Assembly (NCBI GenBank): GCA_023079485.1
Contig: CM041092.1
Location: 883,627-947,626 of the forward strand
Reading direction: 5' to 3'
Source: Archilochus colubris
Taxonomy: Eukaryota; Chordata; Aves; Apodiformes; Trochilidae
DNA: 64,000 bases
Part shown: piece by piece, positions 52,861 to 64,000 of the stretch
Layout of the letters: every line of letters starts with the position of its first letter
Numbering within the stretch: the first letter of the stretch is position 1
Notes under the pieces: model-generated
Told to the model about the DNA's origin: nothing
The model's database searches: none
The model's input: only the letters and a program-made list of their open reading frames with translations
Made by a program: the position numbers and the translations under genes

Positions 52861-54182
52861 CGGGGGTTGCTGAGCAGGTGGGAGGTTGCTGTCCAGGTGA
52901 GAGGCTCTGACTCTGCCTGTTCCCTTCTTTGACCCATTGCACTGTCCCTCACCCCATGCTCAGTCAGCAGCCAGGAGACTCAGGACACTTTTTATGGCAT
53001 TATCCTGCAGAGGATTTGTTGTTCATTTCTCCCTTTGGTGCCTGCACATGTCTGTGTACAGAAATGTCACTTTTCTCTTAGGGAAATGTAGCTTTCTTGG
53101 GACTCTTGGGACTTGGCAAGGCTCAGCAGCACAACCCTGGTTACTCTACCTGGGCAGTTTTACCTTGAAACTCAGTGGGCTCTGCACATCTCCCTCCTCA
53201 GGGTTTGCCACTTGACCTTCTGACCTTCTTTAACCCAAATTAATTTTCTTTTTAATGTTGTTTTTTGTTTTTTTTTTTACTGTGTAGATCCCATGCACAC
53301 GGGCATCCTTGTCTAAGGTGCTCCTGAAACGTGGTTCAGTTCAGGTCTGGCTCTGCTCAGGGACCTCCTCCTGCAAAACTGCAACAACCTCATGGTTTGT
53401 ACCAGGGAATCAGAGCTTGTGCTTTGTCACCATTGCCTTTTTTCCAAGCAACCCTGACCTGGGGGTCCCAGAGGGGGAATTGCTGCCTGGAGCTCTGTGA
53501 GCAGTGGGTTTGCTGGGGGAGTCAGAGCTCAGGTTCCCCTTGGCAGGGCTGGATTAATCACCCCTCCCCACCCCTCAGGAGACAAACACCCCCAGATCAT
53601 CCCAACTGCTCCCTCTCTTTCTCCCTCTCTCTGCTCTTTGAATTCTCTGTGAGGGAGAAAATCAAAGCACAGAACAAACAGTGTTTTGATATGGCTTTGA
53701 AGATGATAACAGCACCTAGCAGAGGGAAAAAAAGGAGGCTGCAAAAAAAAAAAAAAAAAAAAAAAAGCAGTGGAATGATATGATACACAGCCCAAGAAAT
53801 CTTTACCTCTTAAAAAGGCAGCAGGAACATCCCTGGGAGTGTTCCACAGGACCAAAACTTCCTTGGAAAACGCATCATCCTCATGTGGGAAGCTGCCACG
53901 TGGTTTGTCCATGGATCAGGGCATCTCAGCTCTTGTAGAACATTAGAACATCCATGAAATGACCCCTGGACCCCTGTCATGCTGGGATGGGCAGAGGCAG
54001 CCCCTGCTGCTGTCCCCCAGGACAGGGGATAAGAGGATAAGGGGCTAAGCAGATCCCTTTGCTATTGCAGCAGAACACAGATGCAGGGGTTTCATGATGC
54101 TCTGGAACAGGAACCTTCCCCAGACATCCACAGCAGCTTCTCCTCTCTCCCATGAGGTGTCAGAATGCTGCACACAAAGCTT
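52861..54182. other. Noncoding spacer with A24 run
   Basis: Spacer with a T run at 53268-53278 and an uninterrupted run of 24 A at 53743-53766. No gene or recognisable retroelement accompanies the A run. Confidence 0.43.
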
Positions 54183-54215
54183 TTCTTTTTTTTTTTCTTT
54201 TTTTTTTTTTTTTTT
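54183..54215. repeat. T-rich run ending in AG
   Basis: About 33 bases of T with two C interruptions, followed by TTTAGC. It is acceptor-like in shape only. Confidence 0.9.
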
Positions 54216-57200
54216 AGCTCTGCAGAATGAAAAACCCTTCAATATTTAAAAACCTTTTGACTGCTCTAAAATCCAATAAGAAAATTTTCCTTAATTTTTT
54301 AGTTCTTTCCTTTATGCACAGACCTCTCCATCAGGAGTCACTGGGGGCAGCTACAGCTCTTTTGTCTGTTCACAAGCTCTCAATAACACTGATCATCCTT
54401 CAGCAGTGTCTGAGGGCTTCAGGTGGCCATGCCCAGAGCAGCAGGGGTGGTGAATCCTTTTTTTAGGAACAGAGCTTTGCCCGTGGGATGTGCAAACATC
54501 CAAACATGGTTTGGATTGCTGTGAATCACCACCCAAGCACCACCCAAGCTGGTTTCATTTTATTGCTGAGAGGTTGGTCCAAGAGGGCTGGGAAGGGCTG
54601 TGCCTGCTGGGCTGGAAGGGCCCCCTGGATGGCACAAACTGGGGTCCAAGGCATAGATGGAGCCCTGGAAATCACTGCAACAAACTCCCCTCCAAGGAGA
54701 GATTACTGGAGCCAAAAAAGTCCAACATTCTGAAAGTCTCCGTGTCATTCCCACGTGAATTTTACTTGCTGACTTGAATGATGAGCAGCCCCTTCAGGAA
54801 ATAGATGTTTTCATGCACTGTGGAAAAAAAAATTAGATAACACTGGGGGGGGAGTGTTGGGAAAGGGAAGGAAAGGAGCTCACTAGAACAGGGGAGAGGA
54901 ACAAACCCTGGGTAAAACAAAGAGTTGTGGATATCCTACCAAAGGGAAAGAGAAAAGGAGATAAAATTGAAGGGCCTGGGGAAAAAACCAAACCCCCAGA
55001 GAACATCAGAATTAGCTCCAGCTCTGCCCATTCACCACGTTCTGGGCTGCAGGCAGCGATCCGTGGACCAGAAAAAGCTTTGGCAGATAAATTAATATCT
55101 GACATTTCTTCTGCTGTGGCACCCCAACTCCAGTGAGACAAATGTGCTTTGTTACAAAGCACAGGAGAAAAATTCAGGTTCTATCTACAGGTTTTCATCT
55201 GTTCAGCTCTTGCCCACAGATGGGACTGGATGGTGTCACCCACAGAACCTGACATCTCAGCTGCATCATCATTGCTCCTCCAGATCTGAGTTCTCTGAAC
55301 CCTTGCAGCTCTGAAGAGATTGGGCAGAGGAGGATCAAGCAATGGGGCAAAGCTGGTATCATTTAAAGCCTGGAGAAGTTGTCCTAAGGCAACCAAAAGT
55401 TGTCCAGGTGAGAAATGAAAGGCTACAGGTGTGGTTGGATGTTTTTATGGACATTTCACCACAGTTGGGTTCCCACCCTCCCTTGGAGGTGTGAAGGAGA
55501 TCCAGCAGATCCATGTTCTTGTAGGAAATTACTTTCCCTAACTGGTTTTCCTGGGGCAGTACCCAATGTCATGGTTTCTAAAGGCTTCAGCACTTTTCCC
55601 TCCTGTTTTGGACACTCCAGCAGTTTCATTTTGCTTTCTCTCTCTGGCTTTCCCAGTCCTGCTCCTCAGAGCCCAGGCATGACAGCTATGTCAGGAGGGA
55701 AAAGACAGAAGCTGTAATTTAAACTGATGTCTCCTGTTTGATAGTGTAAGGCACTAAAGCAGATGCTGATAATCAAGATAATCAAATCAAGATGGTAAGA
55801 TCTGAGGGTTTCAGACACGCAGACGTGTTGAACTCCATGAGCAGCCCTGGCATTTATTCTGCTAACTTCAGGCTGGCTAGATTTCACAACCTTTTCCAGA
55901 CAAATTATTCTGGGCCTTGGGAAGGAAATTGCTGTGAATAGTAAGGCTGCTCCTTACCCAGGGTCTGAGCTACCCCTGAGCTGGTTGATCTGCCTTGATG
56001 GGGCTCAATGCAGGCAGAGGTTCATCTCAGCATCTTCTTCATCAGTGTCAGGGGTATAAAAAAAAAGCTCTTTTTGACAGTAGCTAAAAGTACAAAGTGT
56101 CACTGTGGTGTCTCTGGAGTGTCCTGCTCAGGACACTGCCATCCAAGAGACTCTGTGTGATGATCTGGAGAACTTCCTTGGTCCCAGGAGCTCAGGAACA
56201 CCTCTCACACCCATGGCACTGGTGGTGCCAGGCAAGAGCAGCAGAATCTGTTCTAGAGGTGCCTGCAGAGTGCCCTGGGACACCTGAGCACTGCAGGTGT
56301 GTTCTGGAGTCAGAAATGGATCAGATTCTGCCCTTACCAGGGAATTACATCATCTCCACCAGCCTGACTAATCTAGCACTTTGCCCACCTACCCACCAGA
56401 AATGGTCCTTGCTGCTGGTGAATGGTGCTGCCATGCAGCTGCTGAAGCCCAGATGTGGCTCTGCCCCCAGAACAGTGCTGCAAGATCTCAGCCCCCCAAA
56501 TTAACATCCTGAATCCAGCAACCTTTGTCCCTTGGTTCTTTCCCCATAGCTCTGCACACACAAGAGGTGTGGGAGGCAATGAACTCTGGAGTCAGGGCAA
56601 AGCTTTCCTCCTCTTTGCTTTCAGCTGAGCCTCCAGGACCCTTTTTTTCAGCAGCAGCACCATCTCTTATTTCATGCTTTGTAAATTACATGTTGGGAAT
56701 AAGGAGCAGAGGCCCAAGGAGGCTGTCTTGTTGACTTGCTCAGCACTCAGCTCTCCAGCATCCTCTGCACCACCGGGAGAAGAAGGTGGGAAATGCACAA
56801 CCACCAACACAGCAACCCAGGCAGGAGCTGCTTTGCTCAGGGATTTACCACAAATACCCAGGGATAATTCTTTCCAGCAGCTCAGTCTGTACCAGGAAAT
56901 GTTCCTCTGCAGGTTTTGATGCAATGATGGAGTTTCAGTGCCATGAGGACTGCATGTCAGCCCTGGAAGGAGAGGCCTCCCCCTGTAGAGCTCCCTCCAG
57001 CCATGGTCAGGAGCAGGGCAGAAGGTTTTACACCCATCCCAGAGCCTTCAGCAATCCACCTGGAAAGAGCCAAAGACCAGGCCTGGTTTGTGTGTTATCA
57101 CTTTTACATTTTCTGTGCAAATTCCCAGCCCTTTTGCACTCTCCCTGGTAGAGTCCCTTCTCCCAGAGAGGGCTGACAGGGGCAGTGTTATCACACTACC

Positions 57201-57235
57201 TGCATGGCATATCAAATGCATCAGTTTGGGATCCT
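54216..57235. other. Noncoding unique sequence
   Basis: Three kilobases without tandem arrays. Compositionally mixed, with an AT-richer part at 54230-54310. Frames up to 135 codons (56097-56504) overlap others on both strands and show no signature. No repeat family or conserved-looking block stands out. Confidence 0.42.
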
Positions 57236-57360
57236 AAAGCCTGGGGGATAAAAAACAAAACAAAAACAACAAAACAAAATTTAAAACCAGACAGAAGTGG
57301 TGTTGCATATGTCCTTTTAATCCTGTTTTTATAAAAAAACAACCAAACATAAGATGGGTT
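57236..57360. repeat. AAAAC-rich low-complexity tract
   Basis: AAAACAAAAC-type text at 57249-57285, then AT-rich text with another A run near 57332. Minor low-complexity feature. Confidence 0.7.
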
Positions 57361-58900
57361 TAGGAGAGTTTGCATGATATGAGCTTGGGGCTGGACTTAC
57401 AAGACAAAACTTTCTGTATCTATAAAGAATCACACCTGAAAAATAAACCAAAAGCAATTAAAGGTCTTCAGCTGGTTTTTGCCCCTCCCTGCCTTGGGTT
57501 TCCCAGCAGGGGAAGCAGGTCAGCAATGAGATGCACCTGCCCACCCCTGACCTGGGGACAGAGCAATCTGGGGCACCCAACCAGCTCTGAGCTCTGGTAC
57601 CTGCTGGGCTCTGGGTGCACTACAAAAGGAACAGACCAGAGAGCCTGGGGGTTACAGCAAGACTTCTGCTGCTGCTCTTTGTCCTTGATGAGAGGTAATG
57701 TCCTGGGTTGGGGTTTGGGTGCTGGGACCTCACCTCTCCTTTGCAATATGAGATTTTTAATATCTTCAGATAGGGGATTTTTTTAATTTATGTTTTTTAA
57801 TGTGAGTTTTACCCTTGCTGTTGAATAGTTTCTGTGCTGGTTTAAGAGCAGAAGGCAGAATTGGGATGACCTGAAAGCTGTTGCTTCTGAACCTTGTCCT
57901 TTCCTTGGTGATGAGCTGGGTTTCACTGTCAGTTGTGTCTTGAGGCTTTCTGCCTGGGTGTGAACCCAAATGGACTGAGAGGAAACACTGCTGAAGCATT
58001 CAGAGGTGTAGAAATTGGCTCCTCCTAGGGGGTGTCATATTTTTTGGTGTGGTTTGTGGGTTTTTCTTCCCCCTGATGAGGAGCAATGGAAGAGCTGCAT
58101 GGGAGTGATCTCAAGCACCCTGTTATTCATCTCTTGAACGTAGGCAAGTGGTACAGGGATGATATTTCACCATTTCCAAGTCTTGGCAACCCCCCAAGAT
58201 AAACATATGCAAGGGCTTTCAAGAGCAATGTCTGACAGGCTGGGTCAAACCAAAGTATGATATTTCACTTCTTGTAAATAACAGGCTGCTTCCTCCATAC
58301 CTCCCCTTTCTGCCCTGCCCGGAGGTAACCAGAGCATTTAACTCCTTTAACCTGAGGCAGAGCCCAAAACAAGGGCACCAAAAGGACTGCACCTTGAGGG
58401 ATGTTGCTGTAATCAGGGTCTGCCCAGAGCCCTGCTTTGGTGGGCTGGCTCTGGGGTCTCACCCAAGAGCTGGGTGATATTTTGCAAATTTTTTTTTATT
58501 GTTGCTGATGTTAAATTGACAGAGTCAAGGTAACAGAGGAGTGAAAAATGCCCCTTTTTTGCTAAGGTAAATAAATAGGAGTTTCACGTATGGTTGCTTG
58601 TTCGTTTTGGTTTATTTTTTGTTTTTTTTTTTTTTAATTTTTATACTCTTTCCTTGGATTGTGGTTGAACTTGAAATGATGAACAGAAACCTCCACCAGG
58701 CTGCAGGTGACTTCAGCTGAGATCCTGAAGTTAAGCCTTGGCTTTTTTAGCTTCAGTGCAGCTGAAATAAGGCTCCCAGACCTGGAATGAGCTGGCAGGA
58801 GTGGCTTAGTTAAAATAAACACATCAACCCCTTCTTGCTTGTGGGCAGAGCAAATACTGACCTGAGGTTTACTGGGTTATAGAAGATGTGGGAAAGCCCC
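57361..58900. other. Noncoding sequence with T-rich patch
   Basis: Unique spacer with a TTTT/TTTG patch at about 58594-58640. Frames are short or overlap on both strands. No gene is recognised. Confidence 0.4.
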
Positions 58901-58903
58901 CGT

Positions 58904-58932
58904 GGGATGGGATGGGATAGGATAGGATGGGG
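58904..58932 (+). repeat. GGGAT/GATAG pentanucleotide repeat
   Basis: GGGATGGGATGGGATAGGAT followed by AGGATGGGG: five to six 5-bp units with a G-to-A variant. Confidence 0.88.
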
Positions 58933-59235
58933 TTTTGCTTTGCAGGAGAGCCCTTCAGGTGGCAGACTGGAATTCAGTGGGGAGCAAGGTAATGCAGGGG
59001 CTGGGCAGGACTAGGAATGCTTTTCAGTGCAGGGGGCCCAGGGGTTCATCAGCTGGACACTGCCCTGGGGCACTGATGGGCAAAATGAGCACCAAGCCCC
59101 CTTTGGGTGATGAAATCTGCCTAAAGAGATGCGGAAAGAGGGCAGGGGTGTCCCAGGGGGCTGGCTGGGGACAGAGGTCTCCCCTGGCACTTGTCTTCGT
59201 GTTGCTGCCATAAAAACCTCTCCTGTCTAAGCAGG
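58933..59235. other. Noncoding spacer
   Basis: GC-rich spacer with a 92-codon plus frame and an overlapping minus frame. No gene is recognised. Confidence 0.4.
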
Positions 59236-59370
59236 CTGGGAATTAAGAAGTTCTCATGCTCAGAAGCAAATCTGTAAGCCAAGAAGATCTATAACCATTG
59301 AAGACTGACAGCCATAAAGGTTGTATATTCAAAACCTGCTAGTTCATAAATATTTACACATTTGCATGAT
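59236..59370. promoter_or_regulatory. Strong candidate conserved noncoding element
   Basis: Compact AT-rich complex block. It ends with a forkhead consensus in reverse orientation (TATTTACA, 59351-59358) two bases before a perfect POU octamer (ATTTGCAT, 59360-59367). It is repeat-free and frame-free, and the adjacent FOX-POU arrangement is notable. Confidence 0.45.
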
Positions 59371-59999
59371 CACTCCTGGCAGCACTTTGCCTTTGCCAGC
59401 TTAGAAGCCTCTGAAGCAGCTCAGCTGCTGGGACCCGAGTGGATTTGCATGGCTGTGAGTGAGGAAAATTGCTCTGGCTCTTCACCTGGTCCTTTTCTTT
59501 TTAGCTTGGAGATGCTTTTGCTGTCTTTTGTGGAGAGTAAGCAGGTGGACACACAACGGGGGTGAGCCCCTGGCAGGGAGGTAGTTAATCTATTGATTTA
59601 TTTGAATTTTTATTTTATTATTTTTAAGAGTAAAGAAGTAGTTTCCTAATAACTTCAGCTCTTGGAGTGCCTAGGACCACACTCCTCTGCACCTACACAT
59701 CTGCAGGTCTTGCAAATGGGTATTCCACCTGCAGTGCCCCTTTCCAGGTGTAGAGTCCTGCTGACCTACCCCTGTCTGGTCCATCATCCAGGTCAGGTGG
59801 CTGGGACTGGATACAGAGCAGGCAGGCTGGATGATATGACTAAAGGAAAGGGAGAAGCTAATATTTGCAATAAAAGCATCTTCCCAGGGATCCACCTGAG
59901 CAAGGTGGAGGCTTTGGTGCTCCCCTGAGACACAGCTGCTCTCCCGTCTTCACCCTGCCAGTGCACGGGGGCTGGAGAGTGTTTCAGGCTGCAGGAGGA
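59371..59999. other. Noncoding spacer
   Basis: GC-rich spacer with a TTTTATT patch at 59595-59625. No gene is recognised. Confidence 0.4.
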
Positions 60000-60120
60000 A
60001 GCCCAGATCTTGTTGAAATTTGCATTATGTCACTTTACATGTGGTTCTGTCTCGTGCCTAGTGATGCAATGTAACCCAGTGTAACCCCACTTGACTTCAC
60101 GCACGAGGAGCATCACTGGT
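60000..60120. promoter_or_regulatory. Candidate conserved noncoding element
   Basis: Complex block with a perfect octamer ATTTGCAT at 60018-60025 followed by TATGTCAC, a GTGATGCAATGTAACC word near 60061, and CpG-bearing CTTCACGCACGAGG near 60095. No frame. Confidence 0.4.
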
Positions 60121-60740
60121 GCTGCTCACCGGGGAGCTGTGGGAGCAGGAGGTGTTTGGAGCTGGGTGGGGGGGCTGCAGGGGATACCTGCCAGGCTTGC
60201 TTTTAATTTTAGTCTTTTTTCCTGTTTTAAAAAAGGCTTTTTGCCTTAAGATTTATTGTTTATACACAGGATTCTGAGTCTTGTTGAGATATTTGCTGTG
60301 CAGAATGGGTTTGGTTGTGATGTTTTTCTTCTGCTTTATCTTGGGCTCTGATTTGTGTCTGGCAACAGAAAATGGGGTCAGATTATCCAATGCAAGTGTG
60401 CACTGATACCATTAGCCAGCATCACAGAAAAAAAAATCAACTAATAATAACCAGATAGCCCCTTCACATTTTTTTTTAATTATTATTTTGTAATTTTGGG
60501 GTGCCTGGTGCCATCACAGCACCCAGTGCCCTCACTGCCTTTGGGGCTAAGGTGCCAGCCTTGCATTTCCCCACCACCATATGCACGTGTCAGATTTAAA
60601 GGGAAACGTTGTCACAGCCTCTCCCGTGTCACCCTGCTGCAGTGCTGCTGCCAGCAGTGACACTGTGAGACCTCAGCCCACTCCCTCCTCCCTGCCAGCT
60701 TTCCCTGCCACCCTGCACTGGGAAAGGCCTGGGTGGGCTG
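60121..60740. other. Noncoding sequence
   Basis: GC-rich start, an AT-rich middle with A and T runs near 60427-60436 and 60469-60480, then GC-rich spacer. No gene is recognised. Confidence 0.4.
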
Positions 60741-60855
60741 CCAGCACCAGAGACACCTAGAAATAAATACATTGAAAATTAGAATAGCTTCTGATTATGA
60801 GGGACAACTGCCTGTGAATCTTAATGAGGGTAATTGGTGCTGGGTTACTATGGTG
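60741..60855. promoter_or_regulatory. Short candidate conserved block
   Basis: AT-rich complex text (AAATTAGAATAGCTTCTGATT near 60776, GAATCTTAATGAGGGTAATTG near 60817) between GC-rich spacers. Short. Confidence 0.33.
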
Positions 60856-61530
60856 ATGGGTGGGTGCCCCAGGGAGGGGGGGTGAGGGAGGGTTGATCCT
60901 CACTGGCAGGGTGCAGCAGCCCCATCAGAAAATCAGCATTCCCCAGCAACTTGTGCCTGGTGTGGAAGGCAACCCCTGGGAAGGCACAACCATTCCAGCT
61001 GTGCCCTGGAAGCTCTGGGGTGGGTGGGTGCAGGCAGCCCCCATGCAGGGTGCTGGTGCTCCAGCATGGCAGTGGCAGGGTGGTGGCACTTCACTGGCAT
61101 TGGCATGAACATCTAACTAGCTCATCCAGATCAGACACTTCATTTTGTCTTGGGAGCTACCCCAGTCCCTGCTCCTGAAATGAGCTATAAATCAGGGGTG
61201 CTTGCTGGGCTTGCCCCCTGCCTTGACACCCCCCTGGGGGACCCCATCTCAGGTGCTTTTGCTGACAGCAGGCACAGCTTGGGGAATCTGTAAGAATTTC
61301 AAGATTACTACTGTAAAACTGTAGTTTTGGGCTGCATGGGGAAGTTACCAGGAAGAAGAACCCAAAATATTTCCTAAGTGGGGATTTCTCATTCCCTCCC
61401 TCTGTCCCTCGCAGGCAGAGGATGAACCCCCAGCACTATTTCCAAGCAGAGCAAAGTTTCTGATTAAAAGGCAGGATGAAGGCAGAGCAGAACTTCCATA
61501 CTCACAGTTCCACCAATTCCCTCTGCAGTT
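60856..61530. other. Noncoding spacer
   Basis: GC-rich spacer to 61270, then mixed sequence. No gene is recognised. Confidence 0.4.
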
Positions 61531-61639
61531 CCACACCGGTTAAGTCCGTACGTGGCTTTTCTCCCTCTGACACACCTTAAAGCAAAAACAAACCCATTCG
61601 GAGTGTCTGAGCACAACTTGTACGGCCTGGGCTAAACGC

Positions 61640-61920
61640 AGTGTGTTCCTGGAGCGAGGCTGGAGCTTTGGGGAGGGCGATGGAAAGAAAGTTCTCTTGT
61701 CAGCGCTGGAGCCGGCGGAGCTGCAGCCGCCTGAGCTCGCAGGATCGCTGCGGATTTAATTCCTGCTGGGGCTGGGAACGGCCAGAAATAAATAACACCC
61801 AGGGAACCTTCCCCCTCCGGCCCCCTCCTTCGTTTCCAGCATCTCTGGGGCTGCTGCAGCCAGCTGGGATCAAACCCTTCCCTTTATCATCGGGGCTTTC
61901 GGACCCGCTGCCTCCAGCTC
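61640..61920. promoter_or_regulatory. CpG-rich patch without an attached gene
   Basis: About 15 CpGs in 280 bases, including GAGCCGGCGGAGCTGCAGCC, GCTCGCAGGATCGCTGCGG and CGGGGCTTTCGGACCCGC. Opposing frames of 136 and 109 codons overlap across it, so neither is credible. It may be an orphan island or a promoter edge. Confidence 0.38.
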
Positions 61921-62445
61921 CCTTTTTTTCCACCCCCTTTTTTTCTTTTTCCATTTTCAGCAGAGCTCTGGCGGGTTGGGAAGGCGTGGGGCACATGTCC
62001 AGGCTAACAGCAGCCTCAGCAAGGGACATTTCTTTACAGCTCAGGTCCTAGGTTCGGAAGGAAGCTCTGGCAGGGTTTGGTAGAGGTGTTGCTGGGTGCC
62101 CTGGTGCAGCTCCAGGGTTGGGAATGAATTCCTGAGCCTCGGATTGCCACGGAGCAGGGCTGGGATCACAGAGCAGCCTGCATGGAAGCACCAGCCCCAG
62201 CGGTCTCTCTCCCAGGGAGGTTTTCTGTTTCTCCTTTTTTTTTTTTAACTCAGGCTTTTAAGACTGAAATTAAGGAGTAGAGCATGGGAGCAAAGATCAG
62301 GATGATTTTAAAGGTGAGCAATGGGTTGATTTTTTCCTGCAAGGAAAATGACCGTGGTGTTAGATGGAAAACATCCTGACCAGGGCTTCTGGTGTACCCG
62401 GGGGTTTAAATCCTACTTGTACCTTTAGAACTGAAAGCAAAAAAA
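61921..62445. other. Noncoding sequence with T/C and T runs
   Basis: A T/C tract at 61921-61957 and a T run at 62238-62249 within mixed spacer. No gene is recognised. Confidence 0.38.
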
Positions 62446-62725
62446 TCCCAGATGCACAAGTTCATTGCTGGATCAAGAATTTTAATGTAAATAAAAATAA
62501 AACCGGGTGTAGAGAGCAGTGAGTTATGGTGAGCAAAGGCATTTTTATTATTCACAGATAAATCCAGGGGAAGCAGAGCTGTGCCTGTCACTGGGCTCAG
62601 GCCTCCACCTGCTTTCTGGTTTTGTTTACAAACTGCACAATCCCAAGCCACGTGGCTTTCCGTGACTTGTGCCAAGTATTAAAGAGATTAAAAGAAGGAG
62701 TTTAGTAACACGTTTAATTTTAAAA
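62446..62725. promoter_or_regulatory. Weak candidate conserved block
   Basis: AT-richer complex sequence with GAATTTTAATGTAAATAAAAA near 62477 and TTTTTATTATTCACAGATAAA near 62541. Surviving CpGs are few. Only weakly like the better candidates. Confidence 0.28.
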
Positions 62726-63099
62726 GCTGTTTAACCTCACTGAGCTCTGCAGGGATGTTCCGAGTCGTGTTTGGGCTGGCACAAACTGTGCTAAAAATCC
62801 ACTGGAATAAGGATCCTTAGAGCTGCTAGAAAGTGCAAGTGCTAGGGAAGTGGCAGTCTCCATTTCCTTCCTTTTGCTTCCTAACTGTGCCAATAAATCT
62901 CGGTTTTCAGGGTGTTGGTTTTTCCCCTCTCTGGATGCCCCCAGCTGAGCCGAGCCCCTCTTTGCCTTCCCGGGAGGAGCCTTAACAAGAAACAGCTCTC
63001 TCTCCAGCACACCCTTCATCATTCAAAGCTTTATTCCAGAGGTTTAACTCTGTGCCAGCCCCGGCCCCAGCCACGCTCCTGTTCTGAGAGCTGAAAGCC
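62726..63099. other. Noncoding spacer
   Basis: Mixed spacer with scattered CpGs. No gene is recognised. Confidence 0.38.
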
Positions 63100-63700
63100 T
63101 GGATGTGAGGACAGGGAAAGGCTCCTGCAGGATGGCCGGAGCGCCCGGCACAAACCGCAACACGAAGGGCACTAAAAGAGGGGGGAAAAAAATTAAAATT
63201 AAGAAGCCAGCTGCCTAAATGTGTGCCCCGAGCAGCCCAGGTGGGTGTGTGAGGCTGGGCTGGCTCTGCCATCGGGAGCCAGCATCGCAGGAGGCTTTGG
63301 GATGCTGCTGCTGGGCAGGGTCAGAGCAGCGCTCACCCCCCGGCGGGACCCAGCGGGGAAGTGACTCGGGTTTAATGGTGACTTTTTGTTTTGGCGAGTG
63401 GAATGGTTGAACTTAGTCCCTGGGTATTGTTATCAGAGGGCAGGGAGAGGAGGGTTGCGGAGACAGCGCCGGGAAACAAAGCTGCCGAGTTGTGTTTAAT
63501 CCAGGCGAGGTGAAGGCTTCTCAGACTTGCTGCGCTCGTCTCGGTGCTCTTTTAAAAGGACTCAATTTATTTTATTTTTTAAGTAGAAATGCCAGTTAAT
63601 CTGATTGATAATAGCGTGGTAATGGGACAGACTCCCGAAGCCGCCTGCTCGCAGCGCGCTGTGCGTAACGAGGAGCAGCTGGGCAGCTGCGAGCACTAAA
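63100..63700. promoter_or_regulatory. CpG-richer patch with enhancer-like text
   Basis: CpG-bearing sequence (GGCCGGAGCGCCCGGC near 63134, CCCCCGGCGGGACCCAGCGG near 63337, GAAGCCGCCTGCTCGCAGCG near 63637) mixed with AT-rich complex text (AATGCCAGTTAATCTGATTG near 63588). CpGs persist throughout, unlike in most of the window. It could be a CpG-type regulatory element or lie near a promoter beyond the window. Confidence 0.4.
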
Positions 63701-63807
63701 ATCCTGCTGAAAACCAACCCCACCTTGTCCTGCAGAGCATTGCCATCTAAATAAAACTTTTTCCTTTAAGATGGTCACTGATAGACGGAAAGAAAAGAAC
63801 CCTCTGC

Positions 63808-63850
63808 TTTTTTTTTATTTTTTTTTTCCCCGCTCTCCCCCCCCCCCCCT
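63808..63850. repeat. T-run followed by C13
   Basis: T-rich sequence (63808-63827), then CCCCGCTCTCC, then an uninterrupted C run at 63837-63849. Pyrimidine-only apart from single A and G interruptions. Confidence 0.9.
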
Positions 63851-64000
63851 TTAATTTTATTTTATTTCCAGAACAACGACTGCCAGAATATAGCAAGCAA
63901 TGTTTTAAGGGGGAAAAAAAATCCTGGCTGTAAATGTGCACAATATTCCACATTATATACATGTCATTTCTGAGCACTGTTGGAACGATGCAGTGTCAAA
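63851..64000. other. AT-rich noncoding window edge
   Basis: AT-rich complex sequence continuing past the window. It contains ACAATATTCCACATTATATAC near 63940. No feature is called. Confidence 0.35.

Noticed and set aside
1..64000. Search by eye for tRNA genes and for well-known microRNA seeds (let-7, miR-9, miR-10, miR-124, miR-137, miR-196, miR-218)
   Set aside because: None found on either strand. A tRNAscan and Rfam search would be needed to exclude diverged cases.

Overview
This window is vertebrate nuclear DNA, almost certainly from a bird. It contains seven recognisable 3'-end fragments of the CR1 LINE family. These carry the characteristic avian tail text: 'gtttgggttgg..gggacct' when antisense, and 'atggttggacttgatg...aacctgaatgattct' when sense. 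No mammalian Alu, B1 or L1 text is visible, interspersed repeats are sparse, and short GC-rich minisatellites and G/T-rich tracts are frequent. The exact species and locus cannot be told from the sequence.

I find no protein-coding gene, tRNA, rRNA, known microRNA, CRISPR array or viral gene that I can support. Every long open frame (up to about 259 codons) is either a minisatellite with a unit length divisible by three, or a GC-rich stretch that is open in several frames on both strands. None has a recognisable domain. The window therefore reads as a large intron or a gene desert.

Two textures alternate. The first is AT-rich, complex blocks, mostly 100-1,200 bp, free of homopolymers and rich in TAAT/TAATTA, FOX- and SOX-like words. 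These look like the conserved noncoding elements found around developmental regulators. The best are at 6535-7180, 12060-12325, 14030-14275, 22440-22765, 25440-26660, 28285-28420, 28560-29160, 33920-34110, 35080-35520, 36000-36245, 37050-37500, 38375-38670, 41740-42380, 51805-52010, 59236-59370 and 60000-60120. The second is CpG-depleted, CTG/CCAGG-rich spacer holding the repeats. Compact CpG-richer patches (4060-4330, 27166-27440, 31960-32215, 47510-47715, 61640-61920, 63100-63700) have no attached gene.

The repeats are the best-supported features. They include a 19-20 bp minisatellite with 25 copies (7746-8234), a 38-bp array with 6 copies (18747-18974), a 29-bp array (21319-21562), a 35-bp array (28052-28210) and a 12-bp array of about 36 copies (47716-48147). 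A 21-bp array of exactly 14 copies (41177-41470) sits inside an antisense CR1 copy and appears to have been amplified from CR1's own sequence. That nested origin is the most distinctive finding. I do not see an undescribed multi-gene system here, and the conserved-element calls need alignment to other birds to confirm.
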